Source: Brachypterus glaber
Taxonomy: Eukaryota > Arthropoda > Insecta > Coleoptera > Kateretidae
Assembly: GCA_958510825.1 (NCBI GenBank)
Contig: OY294049.1
Coordinates: 32,392,774-32,456,773 of the forward strand
DNA: 64,000 nt
Direction: 5' to 3'
In this document: positions 52,549 through 63,959 of the stretch, piece by piece
Numbering within the stretch: position 1 is the stretch's first letter
How the letters are laid out: each line of letters opens with the position of its first letter
Notes under the pieces: generated by a model
Told to the model about the DNA's origin: nothing
The model's input: only the letters and a program-made list of their open reading frames with translations
Databases searched by the model: none
Made by a program: the position numbers and the translations under genes

Positions 52549-52779
52549 CATACATGGTTTCGGCTTAAAATTTTTGGCTGGCCTAGGATTTTTAGGTCCT
52601 GTGGCCGAGCCCCTCTGCCCCCCCTGGGCGCGCATGAATTAAAACAATATTTTGAAATTTATTTCATCACATATATTTTATAATCTAACTTTTTCAATAA
52701 CATTTTTAGTAACATTCACTTAAGAGTACCTAATTCCATGACCTCAACCTCTATGATTTCGCTTAAACTTTAAAAAAGC

Positions 52780-53180
52780 CTTAAAGGGTAAATACCATTC
52801 TTTTTTTTAATATCGTATTTAAAAAATAATTTTTATTGTCCCCTAACTTGTGCTTAAATATTTTATGACACTTGTGAGTAAAATTGATTTCCACCCTTTT
52901 TTATTTATTCTATGTACTATGACTAATAAAAATTCATAACAATTATTTTTCAAAAATTAACCCAATTAAACTAAAAATTTAATCAAATTCTAAAAAATCC
53001 TAAAAATTTAAATTTCCAACCCCATTTTTCGGTCGGTGGGTATAAATAATTTATTTTGTACTTTGTACAGGACAACCCCTATATATGTACTTACTTACGC
53101 AAAAAAAATTGTGAGGTAATTTTCTTGTTTAAAAGTTACAGCGACCTAAAAATATAATAAATCACTTATAATAATACGAG
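52780..53180. repeat. repeat arm related to 55490-57080 (inverted)
   Basis: TTCGGTCGGTGGG, AAAAATTAACCCAATTAAAC, AATTTTCTTGTTTAAAAGTTA and GTAAAATTGATTTCCACCCT correspond in reverse complement to blocks at 55510-55750 and 56860-57060. The LINE at 53386 lies between the arms. Confidence 0.65.
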
Positions 53181-53382
53181 TTTTTTATAGAAGGCTATGA
53201 AATTAGTAAATAAAATTCACGTTTAATTTGACATTTATTATGGTGTAGGTTTGTTACCAGAACTATCACAACGTTAAGTATTACTGTAACAACCAATGAA
53301 TATTTACTAATATAAACTTTCGAGGGGTTCCAGATATGCAAAAACGTTCAGTATTTAGTACGGTTACAATTTCTTATCATTA

Positions 53383-54966
53383 CAAGTGCTATCAAAACCA
53401 TTAACATACCTGTTTAATCTGTCTCTTAAAACTTGTAAATTTCCAGATATTTGGAAAATTTCTAAAATTACACCCGTGTTTAAAAAAGGAGTTAGGAACA
53501 AAGTTGAGAACTATAGACCTATAACCATTATTTCCAACTTCGCAAAAGATTTTGAGATTACCCTTCACAAACTAATTTTTTCTAATATAAAACACTTATT
53601 ATCTAAATTTCAGCATGGTTTTATAAAAGGGCGCTCAACAGTTACCAATCTATGTTGTATATCACAATATATTTCTCAATTTTTAGATGAAGGAGGTCAA
53701 GTAGACGTAATCTATACTGATTTTTCAAAGGCGTTCGACGTACTAAACCACTTTATTTTATTAAAGGCCATGTATGATATAGGCTTTTCCATCGAACTTA
53801 TTTATTTTTTTCATTCGTACCTTTTGGAAAGATATCAGTACGTTGAATATCGTGGCTTTAAATCGGGTTATTTTATGGCTACTTCTGGAGTGCCACAGGG
53901 ATCTATATTAGGTCCTTTGCTTTTTTTGATTTTAATCAATAACATCTTTAATTTAATTTTTGTTCCAGCACTTGCTTTTGCGGATGATGCAAAATTATAC
54001 TTGAGGATAAAAAGTCTTCTAGATTGTGTGGCGCTTCAGAACGCCCTTAATAACCTGATTAAATGGTGTAAAGAAAATAAATTACCCTTGAATGCGGCGA
54101 AATGCAACGAAGTATCCTACACAAGAAAAAAGTTTCCCTTTGTCTTTGACTATACTATTGAAAATACTGTTATTACTAGAGTCTCTGAAGTCAAGGATCT
54201 TGGCGTGACTTTTGATAGTAAATTTGATTTTTCTATTCATATTGAAAACACTGTGTCTGCAGCCTTCCGTAGTCTTGGTTTCGTAATCAGAAACAGCTAT
54301 GGATTTAGGGACAGAACGATTCTATTTACTCTTTTTAATTCTTTTGTTTTACCCAAACTTGAGTACGCCAGTTTAATTTGGTACCCTAAGTTTAGGTACC
54401 AGATCGATAGTATTGATAAGATTCTGCGCAGATTTTTGAAATTTGTTAGTTTTAAACTTGATGGCGCTTACCCTGCCGTGGGAATCGATAATAACATCCT
54501 TTTGCAAAGATTTAATCTTATTAGTTTGGAAAGAAGAAGAACCCTCTCATCAGTAATTTTCCTGCATAAATTACTGCATTACAAAATTGATTGTTCTGAA
54601 CTGCTAGAACTACTTAATTTTCATATCCCAACCTCTACACGCCTAATTAATACATTTTATTTGGCAAAACCTAGAACTAATATACTTAAATACTCTCCCT
54701 TGCATACAATTTGTAATAACTACAATCTGATTCAAAATGATATTGATATTTTTCTTGCTTCTATTAATAGAATCAAGTTGGTTTATAGCCAATTAAATCA
54801 GGGTTAGCTTGATACTCAAATATTTGTTTTTAAGTTTCTTTGTTATATTTTGTACCTTCTTATTCATATTTGGTAAATTTTAGTCTGTTCATATTTTGAC
54901 TCATCCTATAATTGGTTTTATAACTGTTGGATGTTAATAATAAATAAATAAATAAATAAATAAATA
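53383..54966 (+). mobile_element. LINE (family A-like), 5'-truncated, (AATA)n tail
   Basis: Starts at RT block 1, carries the rest of ORF2 and a ~130-bp 3' UTR, and ends in about seven TAAA/AATA units (54938-54966). Confidence 0.8.
53386..54807 (+). CDS. LINE reverse transcriptase, intact C-terminal 473 aa
   Basis: Uninterrupted frame with all RT blocks: ITPVFKKGVRNKVENYRPIT, KFQHGFIKGRSTVTNLC, VIYTDFSKAFDVLNH (first Asp), TSGVPQGSILGPLLFLILIN, ALAFADDAKLYLR (catalytic pair), DLGVTFDSKFDFSIHI and LPKLEYASLIWYP, then a ~100-residue C-terminal part. The endonuclease is missing because of 5' truncation; the Met is internal. It aligns motif for motif with LINE A at 6371-7193 but is clearly a different copy or subfamily. 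Its intact state suggests a recent insertion. Confidence 0.85.
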   Translation: MLSKPLTYLFNLSLKTCKFPDIWKISKITPVFKKGVRNKVENYRPITIISNFAKDFEITLHKLIFSNIKHLLSKFQHGFIKGRSTVTNLCCISQYISQFLDEGGQVDVIYTDFSKAFDVLNHFILLKAMYDIGFSIELIYFFHSYLLERYQYVEYRGFKSGYFMATSGVPQGSILGPLLFLILINNIFNLIFVPALAFADDAKLYLRIKSLLDCVALQNALNNLIKWCKENKLPLNAAKCNEVSYTRKKFPFVFDYTIENTVITRVSEVKDLGVTFDSKFDFSIHIENTVSAAFRSLGFVIRNSYGFRDRTILFTLFNSFVLPKLEYASLIWYPKFRYQIDSIDKILRRFLKFVSFKLDGAYPAVGIDNNILLQRFNLISLERRRTLSSVIFLHKLLHYKIDCSELLELLNFHIPTSTRLINTFYLAKPRTNILKYSPLHTICNNYNLIQNDIDIFLASINRIKLVYSQLNQG

Positions 54967-55493
54967 ACGTATTGGATTATAACTTTTTAAAAATATTTTT
55001 GTTTTATTTTTCGTTATTAAAAATACAAAACAAATTCTTCATGTTTAGTGTTATCAAAGTTTTTATTGTTATCTAAAAACAATGTAACAAATTCCTTTAT
55101 TAATATAATATTAATAATATTACTGACAGCAGAGTAGTAGGTAGTTTTAATATTTTATGTTTCAATAAAAGTTGTTTTTTTTTTAATTTTTAATTTCTTT
55201 ATTTATTTATTATAATACTCTCGTAAGAGATAAAGAAGTATACCTAATAGTAATTTCAAATTTACTAAAATTGCTAAAAACTGTCCTAGATGACTTTTTA
55301 TGTACATCCGTCTAACATTGCCCCTAGGGCCCTGTAAATCTAAAATTAATAACTAAATTATTATAATTAACTTTTCTGGTCATATTTTGTTTAAAAATGT
55401 AACTTCTAGGTAAAATGTAATATACTCAGCACCTAAAAATCTTTAGGATACGGTTTATTGAATGTTGTGTACCTAATATGGCAACTTTAAGAA
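54967..55493. other. no gene seen
   Basis: AT-rich, nothing recognised. Confidence 0.5.
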
Positions 55494-56150
55494 AAAGTCA
55501 AGATTTTCTCCGCTCTAACTTTTAAACAAGAAAATACCTCACAATTTTTTTGTACGTAATTAGGTATAATTTTTAGAATTTTTCATTCATCCCCACCGAC
55601 CGAAAAATGGGGATGAAAATTAAAAATTTTCAGGATTTTTCACATGTTGATTAAATTTTTAGTTTAATTTTTAATTTAATTTTTGAAAAATAATTTTTAT
55701 GAGTTTTTATTGGTTATAATACATAAATTAAATAAAAAAAGGGTGGAAGTGTCACGGAATATTTACCATCAAAGTTATAAATTTTGACAATATTTAAGTA
55801 TACTTGGTCACAAAATATTTAGATTATTAAGAAAAAGTCAATATTTGCTCCGCTCTAACTTTTAAACAAGAAAAATACACAACAATTTTTTTAGTACGTA
55901 ATTAATTACATATTGTAGAGGGTTATTCTCTAAAAATTTCAGAATTTTTCATTCATCCCCACCGACCGAAAAATGGGTCTGAAAGTGTCACCGAATATTT
56001 ACCATCAAAGTTATAAATTTTGACAATATTTAAGTACACTTGGTCACAAAATATTTACTATCAAATATTACGAAAAAGTCAATATTTGCTCCGCTCTAAC
56101 TTTTAAACAAGAAAAATACACAACAATTTTTTTTACGTAATTAAGTACCT
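55494..56150 (+). repeat. tandem repeat, three starts (337- and 233-bp spacing)
   Basis: AAAAAGTCAATATTTGCTCC plus GCTCTAACTTTTAAACAAGA begins units near 55494, 55831 and 56064. TCATCCCCACCGACCGAAAA and ACCATCAAAGTTATAAATTT recur in each complete unit. The third is interrupted by the MITE at 56156 and continues at 56774. Confidence 0.75.
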
Positions 56151-56155
56151 ACATA

Positions 56156-56771
56156 CAGCGTGTATCCGGATCGACTTGACAATACCACAAAATTAACTTT
56201 TTTATTCGAATTAAGAAAAATTGCTTTGGAATTTTGCCCTGCTTGCTTAAAAACTAATTTTTGTCAAAATAAATTTTTTAAAAATTGGTGGCGCTAGATA
56301 TCAGTGAAAAAGTAAACATTTTACAGGTAAACTTACCTTTCCCTAACAGATACAAAAAAAGTTATTTAAAAAATAGACCTATAATCAAAAATAAGAGCCG
56401 CATGTCAAATTTTAATAATTTTAACTCGTGATTTTTTTTTTAAATAGTGTCAAGTTTACAGTATTTTAATTTTTTTTAATAAAAAAATTTTATGAAGTAA
56501 AAGTATTTAATTTTGGCATGCGGCTCTTATTTTTGATTATAAATATATTTTTTGAAAAACTTGTTTTTTTCATATCTTTTACGGAAAGGTAAGTTTACCT
56601 GAAAAACATTTACTCTTTCACTGGTACCTGGCGCCACCTATAATTTTTCAAAATTTTATTTTGACAAAAATTAGTTTTTAAGCAAGCAGGGCAAAATTCT
56701 AAAGCAGTTTTTGTTAATTCGAAAAAAAAAGTTTTTTAGTGGTATTGTCAAGTCGATCCGGGGACACAATG
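56156..56771. mobile_element. palindromic MITE, 616 bp, TSD TA
   Basis: CAGCGTGTATCCGGATCGAC / CATTGTGTCCCCGGATCGAC ends, arms of ~250 bp (TTGACAATACCAC, AAGCAAGCAGGGCAAAATTC, ATGCGGCTCTTATTTTTGAT), flanked by TA at 56154-56155 and 56772-56773. Confidence 0.85.
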
Positions 56772-56773
56772 TA

Positions 56774-57080
56774 TATCGGGGGTTATTCTGTAAAAATTTC
56801 ATAATTTTAGGTTATTTTATTTATTTACTTGAAATTACTATTCATGGAATTGGGTTAATTTTTGAAAAATAATTTTTATTGTTTATTTAGTACATATATT
56901 AAACAAAAGAGGGCCGAAATCAATTTTACTCAGAAGTGCCACAAAATATTTACCATCAAAGTTATAAATTTTGACAAGTTTAGGGGCCAATAAAAATTAT
57001 TTTTTGAAATATATTTTAAATACGATATTTTTTTTTTAAGAATAGTATTTAACCTTTAAGACTTTTATTAAATTGTTTGG
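56774..57080 (+). repeat. continuation of interrupted tandem unit
   Basis: GGGGTTATTCTGTAAAAATT continues the unit cut at 56155. CCATCAAAGTTATAAATTTT and AATTGATTTTACTCAGAA-like blocks match the arm at 52780-53180 in inverse. Confidence 0.6.
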
Positions 57081-57382
57081 TCAAGTAAAAAATTAAAAAG
57101 TTACAGAAGTTTTAATAATAATAATAGTAATAAGGATAATAGTTTTGGCATGCAGCGCCTCATATATTAAGTGCCTATTTCATTTAGTTTTGATTAATTT
57201 TTTTTAAAGTACTTTTAATATACTCGATATATACAAGTACCACCATAAAAAGTTTAAGTAAAATCTAAGTGGTCGAGCAACAATCTTATTAAAAATAGGG
57301 CGAAAAATCATGGAATTACTCTTAATATTAATATATTAATATATTTATAGTATATCTAAGTATATTTACTTAATTTGTTATA

Positions 57383-58436
57383 GAGTGTGGTTCAAAAGTC
57401 ACCCCCTCTTAACTTTTGAATTAATTGAGATATAAACTTTAAATTTGGATCACCTTCAAATCAATCAAATCAATCAAATATCTTAATAAGACAACTTAAG
57501 CTATATTTTGGCATATATTTAATACTTTTATTTTAGAGATTTTTTTCATGTACAAATTAAATTTTAGTGATTTAACAAAGCAAACCAAGAGTTAATCCTG
57601 CTACTAGGAGGTCTACACATTATAAAACCATTAACAGTAGAATCTAAGATGCTCGGTTTCGGAAGATAATGGACTTTTTTCATTAGAAATGACCATAGTT
57701 GACTCAAAAAAACTTTATTTTATACTGTTTTAAAATATTCTACGAGTATATAAATTTTGGTCAGAGATTTCAAATCCGTTTACCTACATAAATAGTCTAT
57801 AAATACTCAGTTTAGAAAAAATAGTTGCATATTTATTTGGTAGATTATTTTTTAAAAAAAATGTAGTATAGTGTATTAAATATCTGTCATGATTTGTCAG
57901 GACAATAATTCAGTATAAGTGTTTGACAAATAATTTGTCAATCGATAACTAATGTGCATATTTTTGAGAAAATAAGATGCATAAAACCTCAGTGATACTT
58001 GTTTCCGAAATTAAAATCAATAGATCGTTTCTGTAAATTGGTTTAAATTCTCTGATTAAAATTTATATAGAATAAGCTAAAACAGTATAAAATGAAGAAC
58101 TATTAAGTCGACTGATAATTTCTGATGAGAAAAAAGTCCATTATCTTCCAAAACCGAGCATCTCAGATTTAACTGTCAATGATTTTATAATGTTAGACTT
58201 TCTAGTAACAGGACTAACAGTTGGTTTGAGTTAGCAAGTCACTAAAACTTAATTTGTATTCAAGACTGACGTGACGCGCGACCTTCTTTCTATTAAAAAA
58301 AATCACCTTATGGCCCTGCTTAAATTTTAAAAGCTAAAGGTATCAAATAAAAAATATCGTGTGTCTTATATACATGCTTCTTTGATCGATATTAACTCTT
58401 TTAAGAATAAGGGGAGATGACTTTTCGACCGCACTG
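57383..58436. mobile_element. foldback element 4, 1054 bp, TSD TA
   Basis: GAGTGTGGTTCAAAAGTCAC / CAGTGCGGTCGAAAAGTCAT ends. Long arms are paired through ATGCTCGGTTTCGGAAGATA and ATGGACTTTTTTC (57650-57680 with 58130-58170). TA at 57381-57382 and 58437-58438. The TIR type suggests a Tc1/mariner-related MITE. Confidence 0.8.
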
Positions 58437-58584
58437 TAGATAATAATACGGTTATAGTTATAATATTTTCTTAACGTTTTCCAACCTATTTAAAATTATC
58501 ACAAGCATGGGTATTTAATAATTAAATTAAAGGTTTCACATACGTATCTACATTGAAATAAGGATTTGGTTGGGGAACCAGATC

Positions 58585-58814
58585 AATTATTAGAGTCCAC
58601 GCGCGATAATAATGGTACATTGACGTCCATGGAATGCGCAGTAAGCCAAAACCGATTGTTTACATACACGCCCCTTAGCAACGATGCGTTTTCCTTAGCA
58701 ACAATCGCTTGTTGGAATAAAGCCGTTCACTCAGTCTACAATGTTATGCGCAGTGTCGTTATTAAGTTTATGACGTCGCTATTCCATTCTTATCACGCGC
58801 GGACTCTAAATAGG
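58585..58814. mobile_element. GC-richer palindromic MITE, ~230 bp
   Basis: TTAGAGTCCACGCGCGATAA at the left pairs with TTATCACGCGCGGACTCTAA at the right; GACGTC/GACGTC further in also pairs. The 88-codon ORF across it is not considered real. Confidence 0.7.
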
Positions 58815-59186
58815 GAAAAACTATTTTTCTAGTTGCTGCCACCAGAAACCTGGCGCAAAGGCATTAATACATATAGGTAACTTGTTGTGTACATGTGGTT
58901 GCCAGGTCTCGTAACCACAACAAGTTATGTTATTATAATAACATTGCTTCGAAACAAAAGTCACATTTAAAGGATCTAGTAAGCATAATAATTTGTCTTG
59001 TTGCTCTTAGCAGATGTCTGGTTGCAGCAACCCGAAAAATAGTCCTCTTGATTTAACTATTCGTCTGGTTGACAGGATCTTTATTTTTCAATGTATTATA
59101 TCACAGTTAAATATACAGCCTTTGGATTTTTGGTAGCAATTACCAGTTGTTTACCAGATATGCAGAGTTGTATTCAGTATTACTGC
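58815..59186. other. no gene seen; small hairpin
   Basis: AACTTGTTGTG... CACAACAAGTTAT (about 58878-58930) is a short inverted repeat around CATGTGGTTGCCAGG. Confidence 0.45.
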
Positions 59187-59397
59187 CTATTTAAACGTCC
59201 GACGTAACTTAACCTAAATCTTTGGTTTAAGTTTTTCGCCTGTTTTTAATGCTAATGGGGGGCATAGCCCCCCATTTGGACGGGGGAAATTTAAGTCTGA
59301 AGAAAAATATACCTTAAAAGCTTTAAAATCCCTAAAATTCAGCGAATAAGAATACAGGACGTACACTTAGCTTCGTGTACGTCGGACGTAGAAATAG
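59187..59397. mobile_element. MITE twin 1, 211 bp
   Basis: CTATTTAAACGTCCGACGTA at the left and ACGTCGGACGTAGAAATAG at the right. Inside lies GGGGGGCATAGCCCCCCAT and near the end a hairpin ACGTACAC..GTGTACGT. Confidence 0.75.
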
Positions 59398-59416
59398 TCT
59401 GTTTTATGTGAACTGG

Positions 59417-59606
59417 CTATTTATACGTCTGACGTAAAATAACCTAACTGTTTGGTTTAACCAAAGGTCGGTTTTTGCGCCTGTTTGGTGTTTTTGATAC
59501 ATTAAACGAGAATACAATTCTGACGAAAATACCTTGAAAGCCAAAAATTTTTTAATAAAAATACAGGACGTACACTCAGCTTCGTGTACGCCGGACGTAT
59601 AAATAG
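59417..59606. mobile_element. MITE twin 2, 190 bp
   Basis: Same ends (CTATTTATACGTCTGACGTA ... CCGGACGTATAAATAG) and same internal order as twin 1 (GCGCCTGTTT, AAAATACAGGACGTACACT), only 19 bp downstream in the same direction. Confidence 0.75.
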
Positions 59607-59919
59607 CTTGTTCCTATTAAATATTTTTCAACATTAATCTAAATAGGTGAGTTTAATAAAGCTCAGCAAAACGATAACTTATGAGTTGATGAACTTTTAA
59701 CGGTTTTTATCTGTCAAAAAGAAATCACGAGAAGCGCAAAGAAGACTGTAAGTATACCGGGCGAGTTTTATTTATGTCCACCCCCAAAATTAAGATGAAT
59801 CTTCACTCGATAAAAACGAAACTTTGCTGATATTTATAGTTTTACACAAGTAGTCTATAAAATTGCCCATTTATTTTTTTTTGTTTCACTCCCGGTTTCG
59901 CAGGAAGTGGCATAAATAA
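59607..59919. other. no gene seen
   Basis: Nothing recognised. Confidence 0.5.
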
Positions 59920-60216
59920 GAAAGTTTTTCCCCCGAAGGGATAAAAACTGTTATTTTGGGTCTTGCTGAAGCTTGACCCATATGAGATTACCTTTTGCCT
60001 TCTCCGCACTCTGATACGTTCAATTTTGCCACTTTCGACTCCTATTGGTCAGGAGTCGGATGCATTTCCCCTCCACGCAGCGCCCGGCTAGCAACATCGT
60101 GAGCCAGTACTTATGGGTGAAGCCGGCTAGGACTTCAGTCCATGGGTCAAGCTTCAGCAAGACCCAAAATAACAGTTTTTATCCCTTCGGGGGAAAAACT
60201 TTCTTATTTTAGGTCT
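59920..60216. repeat. DIRS-like terminal repeat and internal complementary region
   Basis: Outer palindrome: AGAAAGTTTTTCCCCCGAAG ... GGTCTTGCTGAAGCTTGACC (59919-59982) pairs with 60145-60213. Between them, ACCTTTTGCCTTCTCCGCAC and CTCTGATACGTTCAATTTTG (59991-60041) are the inverted complement of the window's last ~41 bp (63960-64000). Inverted terminal repeats plus an adjoining complementary block are the structure expected of DIRS elements. Confidence 0.7.
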
Positions 60217-60286
60217 GTGCGTTTCGCTTGACCCATATGAGAGCTGTTTGTAATCTGCCGGCTGCGTGTATGCGTACTGTGATCTT

Positions 60287-60302
60287 ATATATACATATAT
60301 AC

Positions 60303-60367
<65 letters not shown>

Positions 60368-60389
60368 CACATATACATACATACATATC
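60287..60389. repeat. (TA)n / (CATA)n microsatellite
   Basis: TA run flanked by ACATACATA-type units; it gives spurious Ile/Tyr ORFs. Confidence 0.95.
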
Positions 60390-60530
60390 TGATTAAATAT
60401 GCCAAAAAAAATACCGTATATAATTAACAAAAATAAATTAAATAAACTTTTACTTAAAAATAATGCAAATACATAAAAACATGTAAATCAAAACATAGCT
60501 TAATATACTAAACTGAATATAAACGTAATT

Positions 60531-61480
60531 TTACAATGCTTCAAAGAAATCTATTTCCGAATATAAGTCTGCATTAGCAAAAACATTTTTCTTATTTGTG
60601 CTTTTAACAACTTCTTTGCAGTAATGCTTAAAGAAATTTTGACTACCCTTCCAGTTGGCTTGCTTTAAGATAGTGTCAAGTGGAATTTCTCTATTAAACC
60701 TGGCAGAAGCTACAGCAGCCCTACAACTACCAGGCGATGCAGTTATACCAGCCTCTTTGAGTGCTGTACGAATCCAGCCTGCAATAACTGATCTTGATGC
60801 AGACTGTACTTTTCCTTTAGTGGTTATAAAAAGGGATTTAACATTCTCTAAAGATCCTTTTCTAGTTTGGCCTAGCTTAATTAATTTTCTAACCCAATAA
60901 ATTACATCCAAACCTTTGTTGGGATTCCTAAGAAACTTCCAGCCTGATTGTTGGTAGTCTATTTTATCGTTCTTTGAAGTCCAAACTTGGGCCAAAAAAT
61001 TATATGATCTTTATTGTCTTGAAAATGCTCATTATCAATATATATAAGCGTCAGATCATGAATTCGTCTTCCGGATCCTAACAGCATTAACAAAGAAACG
61101 TGTCTTGACACTTGAAAAATACTTTTTTTATCAGGAGCATTACTTTTCAACCAATCAATTAAATTGCTGACATTCCATATCTGTTTTTGGTTTGGGGCTC
61201 CGATAGCTTTAACCATATGAGTTACTATAGGGTGGGAGCTTAATTCTGATCCCTTGGTTGGATTTGCAAATGTTGCCACTACTGACTTATGTACTAGAAT
61301 AGATAAATAGGATAACTTCTCTCTCCTAAAGGAAATTAAGATATAAAGCCAAATCCTTCGGTGTTGGACTTTTACTGTTGGAACTTGCCCATTGAACCCA
61401 CCGTTTCCAGGGCGCCCGGTATGATTTTAATGTTGAATCCCGCCATGAGGACTCCAATAGTTTATGGTCTTCTGTTTTCC
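60531..61480 (-). pseudogene. DIRS-like tyrosine recombinase
   Basis: Integrates the circular DNA of DIRS-type elements. The N-terminal SAM-like part is in one frame (SSWRDSTLKSYRAPWKRWVQ). 60959-61279 has SLLMLLGSGRRIHDLTLIYI with the first catalytic Arg. After a frameshift, 60531-60995 has GSCRAAVASARFNREIPLDT, ILKQANWKGSQNFFKHYCKE with the second Arg and the Tyr. The usual H-x-x-R box reads S-C-R here. At least two frameshifts make it inactive as it stands. Confidence 0.8.
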
Positions 61481-61483
61481 AAT

Positions 61484-61972
61484 TTAAAACTTGATTGCTC
61501 CACCCTGAATTCTCCAAGCCTCCAAATTTATTTGCTTGACTTGGGTTGGTGACCGACCCGTCTGTAAATCTGTTAGGTGAGTTTCCAGGTTGTGTATTCG
61601 AAAGGGTGACCTTGTAGCTCTGTTTATTAGGTCTGCTCTCCAAAATACTTGGTGCCATCTTGGGGCTATTACTATGTAAACTCTTTGTGCAGAGTTTAGA
61701 TGTTGCAGTATCCTTGGTATCAATGAAGGTGGAGGGAACACCCATGCCAATTTGAAGTTCCATGGTTGACTGAACGCGTCCACGAACTCTGCTTGAGGAT
61801 CTCGAAGAGACTGAGCTGCATATCTCGGGACCACTGCTGACCGGTGGGTCGCAAATAGGTCGATTTCTGGAACACCCCATAGCTGACATATCTGGTTCAA
61901 AACTTCCTTCGATAAATTCCAGTCCGGAATTTGTTTTTGTCTGGAAAGACTGTCTGCTATAGAGTTGACCAT
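61484..61972 (-). CDS. DIRS-like Pol segment between RNase H and recombinase
   Basis: 162 codons open. NSIADSLSRQ, VPEIDLFATHRSAVVPRYAA, FPPPSLIPRILQHL and VYIVIAPRWHQVFWRADLIN are the conserved block after RNase H in DIRS elements. It also corresponds to the DLFAS...FYAFPPF block of the element at 48443-49805. Confidence 0.7.
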   Translation of the reverse strand: MVNSIADSLSRQKQIPDWNLSKEVLNQICQLWGVPEIDLFATHRSAVVPRYAAQSLRDPQAEFVDAFSQPWNFKLAWVFPPPSLIPRILQHLNSAQRVYIVIAPRWHQVFWRADLINRATRSPFRIHNLETHLTDLQTGRSPTQVKQINLEAWRIQGGAIKF

Positions 61973-62490
61973 TCCTGGAATGTATCTGGCTGTTATCTAA
62001 ATATTCATTTGGTGAGCTAAGGTAAGTAGCTCTTCTGTCTGTTGAAGCAGAGCCAGGGATTTGGTCCTCCCTCCTTGTTTATATAAGATATTACACTAAG
62101 ATACTCTTGTTCTTCAGAGTTTTGACATTTTGAGCTACTGTTTTCATTACCGCATACATTTCTTTTCGATTGATGTGCCACTTTAACTGCTCTGGTGTCC
62201 AATTCCTCGCAATCATGACTTTTCCGATGTGGGCTCCCCAACCTGTGTCTGATGCATCCGTCGTTACAAAGATTTGGGGATTCAAGGGGAAAATAGGAGT
62301 TGACAGGTGGACCGATTTTAACCACCAATTTAGTTCCTGAATAACTTTTTGGCTTATATTTGTCAAAGGATGACCTTCCTTCAGAAAACGACCTGCTCTC
62401 TGTATTCTTCTGCTGTGTAAGCGACCGAGTGGCACTACAAATGCGGCGAAGTTCAGTTCCCCCAATATTGACATTGCAATCTAGTAATTC
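61973..62490 (-). pseudogene. DIRS-like RNase H
   Basis: 62091-62474 has NWWLKSVHLSTPIFPL, then IFVTTDASDTGWGAHIGKV and WHINRKEMYAVMKTV, RNase H motifs with the first Asp and Glu. A frameshift near 62095 moves the reading to SVISYINKEGGPNPWL in the neighbouring frame. Confidence 0.75.
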
Positions 62491-63170
62491 CATTTTCCAA
62501 TGTCCAGAATTTTTTGAAGAGATTTCATTAATTTTAGTTGTTTGGTCTGAGGAAGAAATTTTAAATCGTTAGCGGTATCCCACATAATCCCTAAAAATTT
62601 AATTTGGGTCTGTGGATTTAAATTACACTTTTTTAAATTAATTTTCCAGACCAGAAAGTTTAATATGTTAACAATTTTCTTTACTGCTTCTGAAGCAGTC
62701 TTCTGTCTTGGCTTGCAATTAAAAAGTCATCTAGGTAAACTATTATTCGTATACCCATTTTTCTTAAATAGCTGGCTAACCAGTTAGTAAAACTAGCAAA
62801 CAATTGAGGAGCAGAAGCCAGACCAAACGGAAGACACGTCATGCAAAAAATTTTCCCTCGATAAGCCAGGCATAAATAACGATAATGGCTTTTCTTCATA
62901 GGAATATGAAAGTATGCCTTAGAAATATCAATCTTTAATAAAAAATCCCCCTTTTGGAGAAATGTTGGTACTTTAAAATGGCCAATTAAAGAAAACTTTC
63001 AGGAGAAGAAAATTGTTAAGGTTTAGTAAATTAAACATGGGGCGAAATGATCCATCAGGTTTTGGTATCAAAAACATTGTTGATAGAAAACCAGACCTTA
63101 CCCCAATTTCTTTTAAAACCCCTTCTTTTACCATCCAACTTATCTCCTCGTCCATCTGATGAGAAGGATT
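62491..63170 (-). pseudogene. DIRS-like reverse transcriptase
   Basis: 62973-63155 reads MVKEGVLKEIGVRSGFLSTM and FLIPKPDGSFRPMFNLLNLN (RT N-terminus). 62681-62899 reads [30 protein letters not shown] and [17 protein letters not shown] (catalytic pair). Frameshifts near 62900-62980 and a stop near 62681 break it. Confidence 0.8.
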
Positions 63171-63957
63171 TGTTTTTAATTGATTTATTAATTATTTCGA
63201 AAAAATCGTTAGAGGTGGTTTTTCTTTGAATGGAATTGTGTATCCGTTTTTTATAATACTGATTAAATTTTTGGGGGCTTCCAAGGTCTTCCATTGTCTC
63301 CAATACTGTTGTAATTGGCCGGCTCGGAAATTTACATTCTTGAAGTTGTAGTCAAAATCGCCTCCTCTTGGACCTCTCCTCTTTTTCAGAGACCCGTTTT
63401 CTATCTTCCTTTGACTTGGTCTGCTTTTTTGAGTGTTGTGGTTTATATTTTAAAGTTTTGGAATGAGTAAACCTAGGACGGTTTCTGGAGTCCCAGTTTC
63501 TAATAGTCAATGGTTTTTTAGGATTACGCCTAAACGCGTCTGTAAAATGGCTGTCCTGAGAAAATGCATCTCTTAATTGAGTATCATCAAAGAGATGAGA
63601 TTCTGATGGAGGAATATTTCACAGGACCTGAGCTGCATGTCTATTAACTGGCTCTAACGCCTTTCGTCTAGATTCTAAAATCTCAGCTCGTTTACCGCAA
63701 ATATACTGAAGCAATTCATCAGAAAAACTTTTAAATTTTGATGAGTCATCTGTGAATTTTTCCATAATATCTTTCTTTACATCTGGGTATTTGGAAACTA
63801 TTTCTTGTAAAGACTCCTTAAATGCTTTTCGCTGCATCAAGAGTCCGTGACAAATAAAACCAAAGGTTGCGTCCATCCTTTCAAGAGTTTCTCCCAATAC
63901 CCCTGCTGGTTGATGTAACTGGTGATTTACTTGCAATTTATTAAAAATACCACCTGC
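63171..63957 (-). pseudogene. DIRS-like Gag-like ORF1
   Basis: 63619-63936 (105 codons) holds helical sequence ending EPVNRHAAQVL, then a stop (TGA at 63619). Reading continues in frame with DDTQLRDAFSQDSHF, a basic Lys/Arg-rich region (63380-63450) and [29 protein letters not shown], the block that precedes RT in DIRS/PAT elements. One early stop plus frameshifts. Confidence 0.65.
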
Positions 63958-63959
63958 GT

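Noticed and set aside
58566..58832. 88-codon ORF
   Set aside because: It lies almost wholly on a palindromic MITE and has no protein-like features.
61326..61889. N-terminal ~110 residues of a 187-codon frame
   Set aside because: They overlap the better-supported Pol segment in another frame; only the C-terminal part is recombinase sequence.
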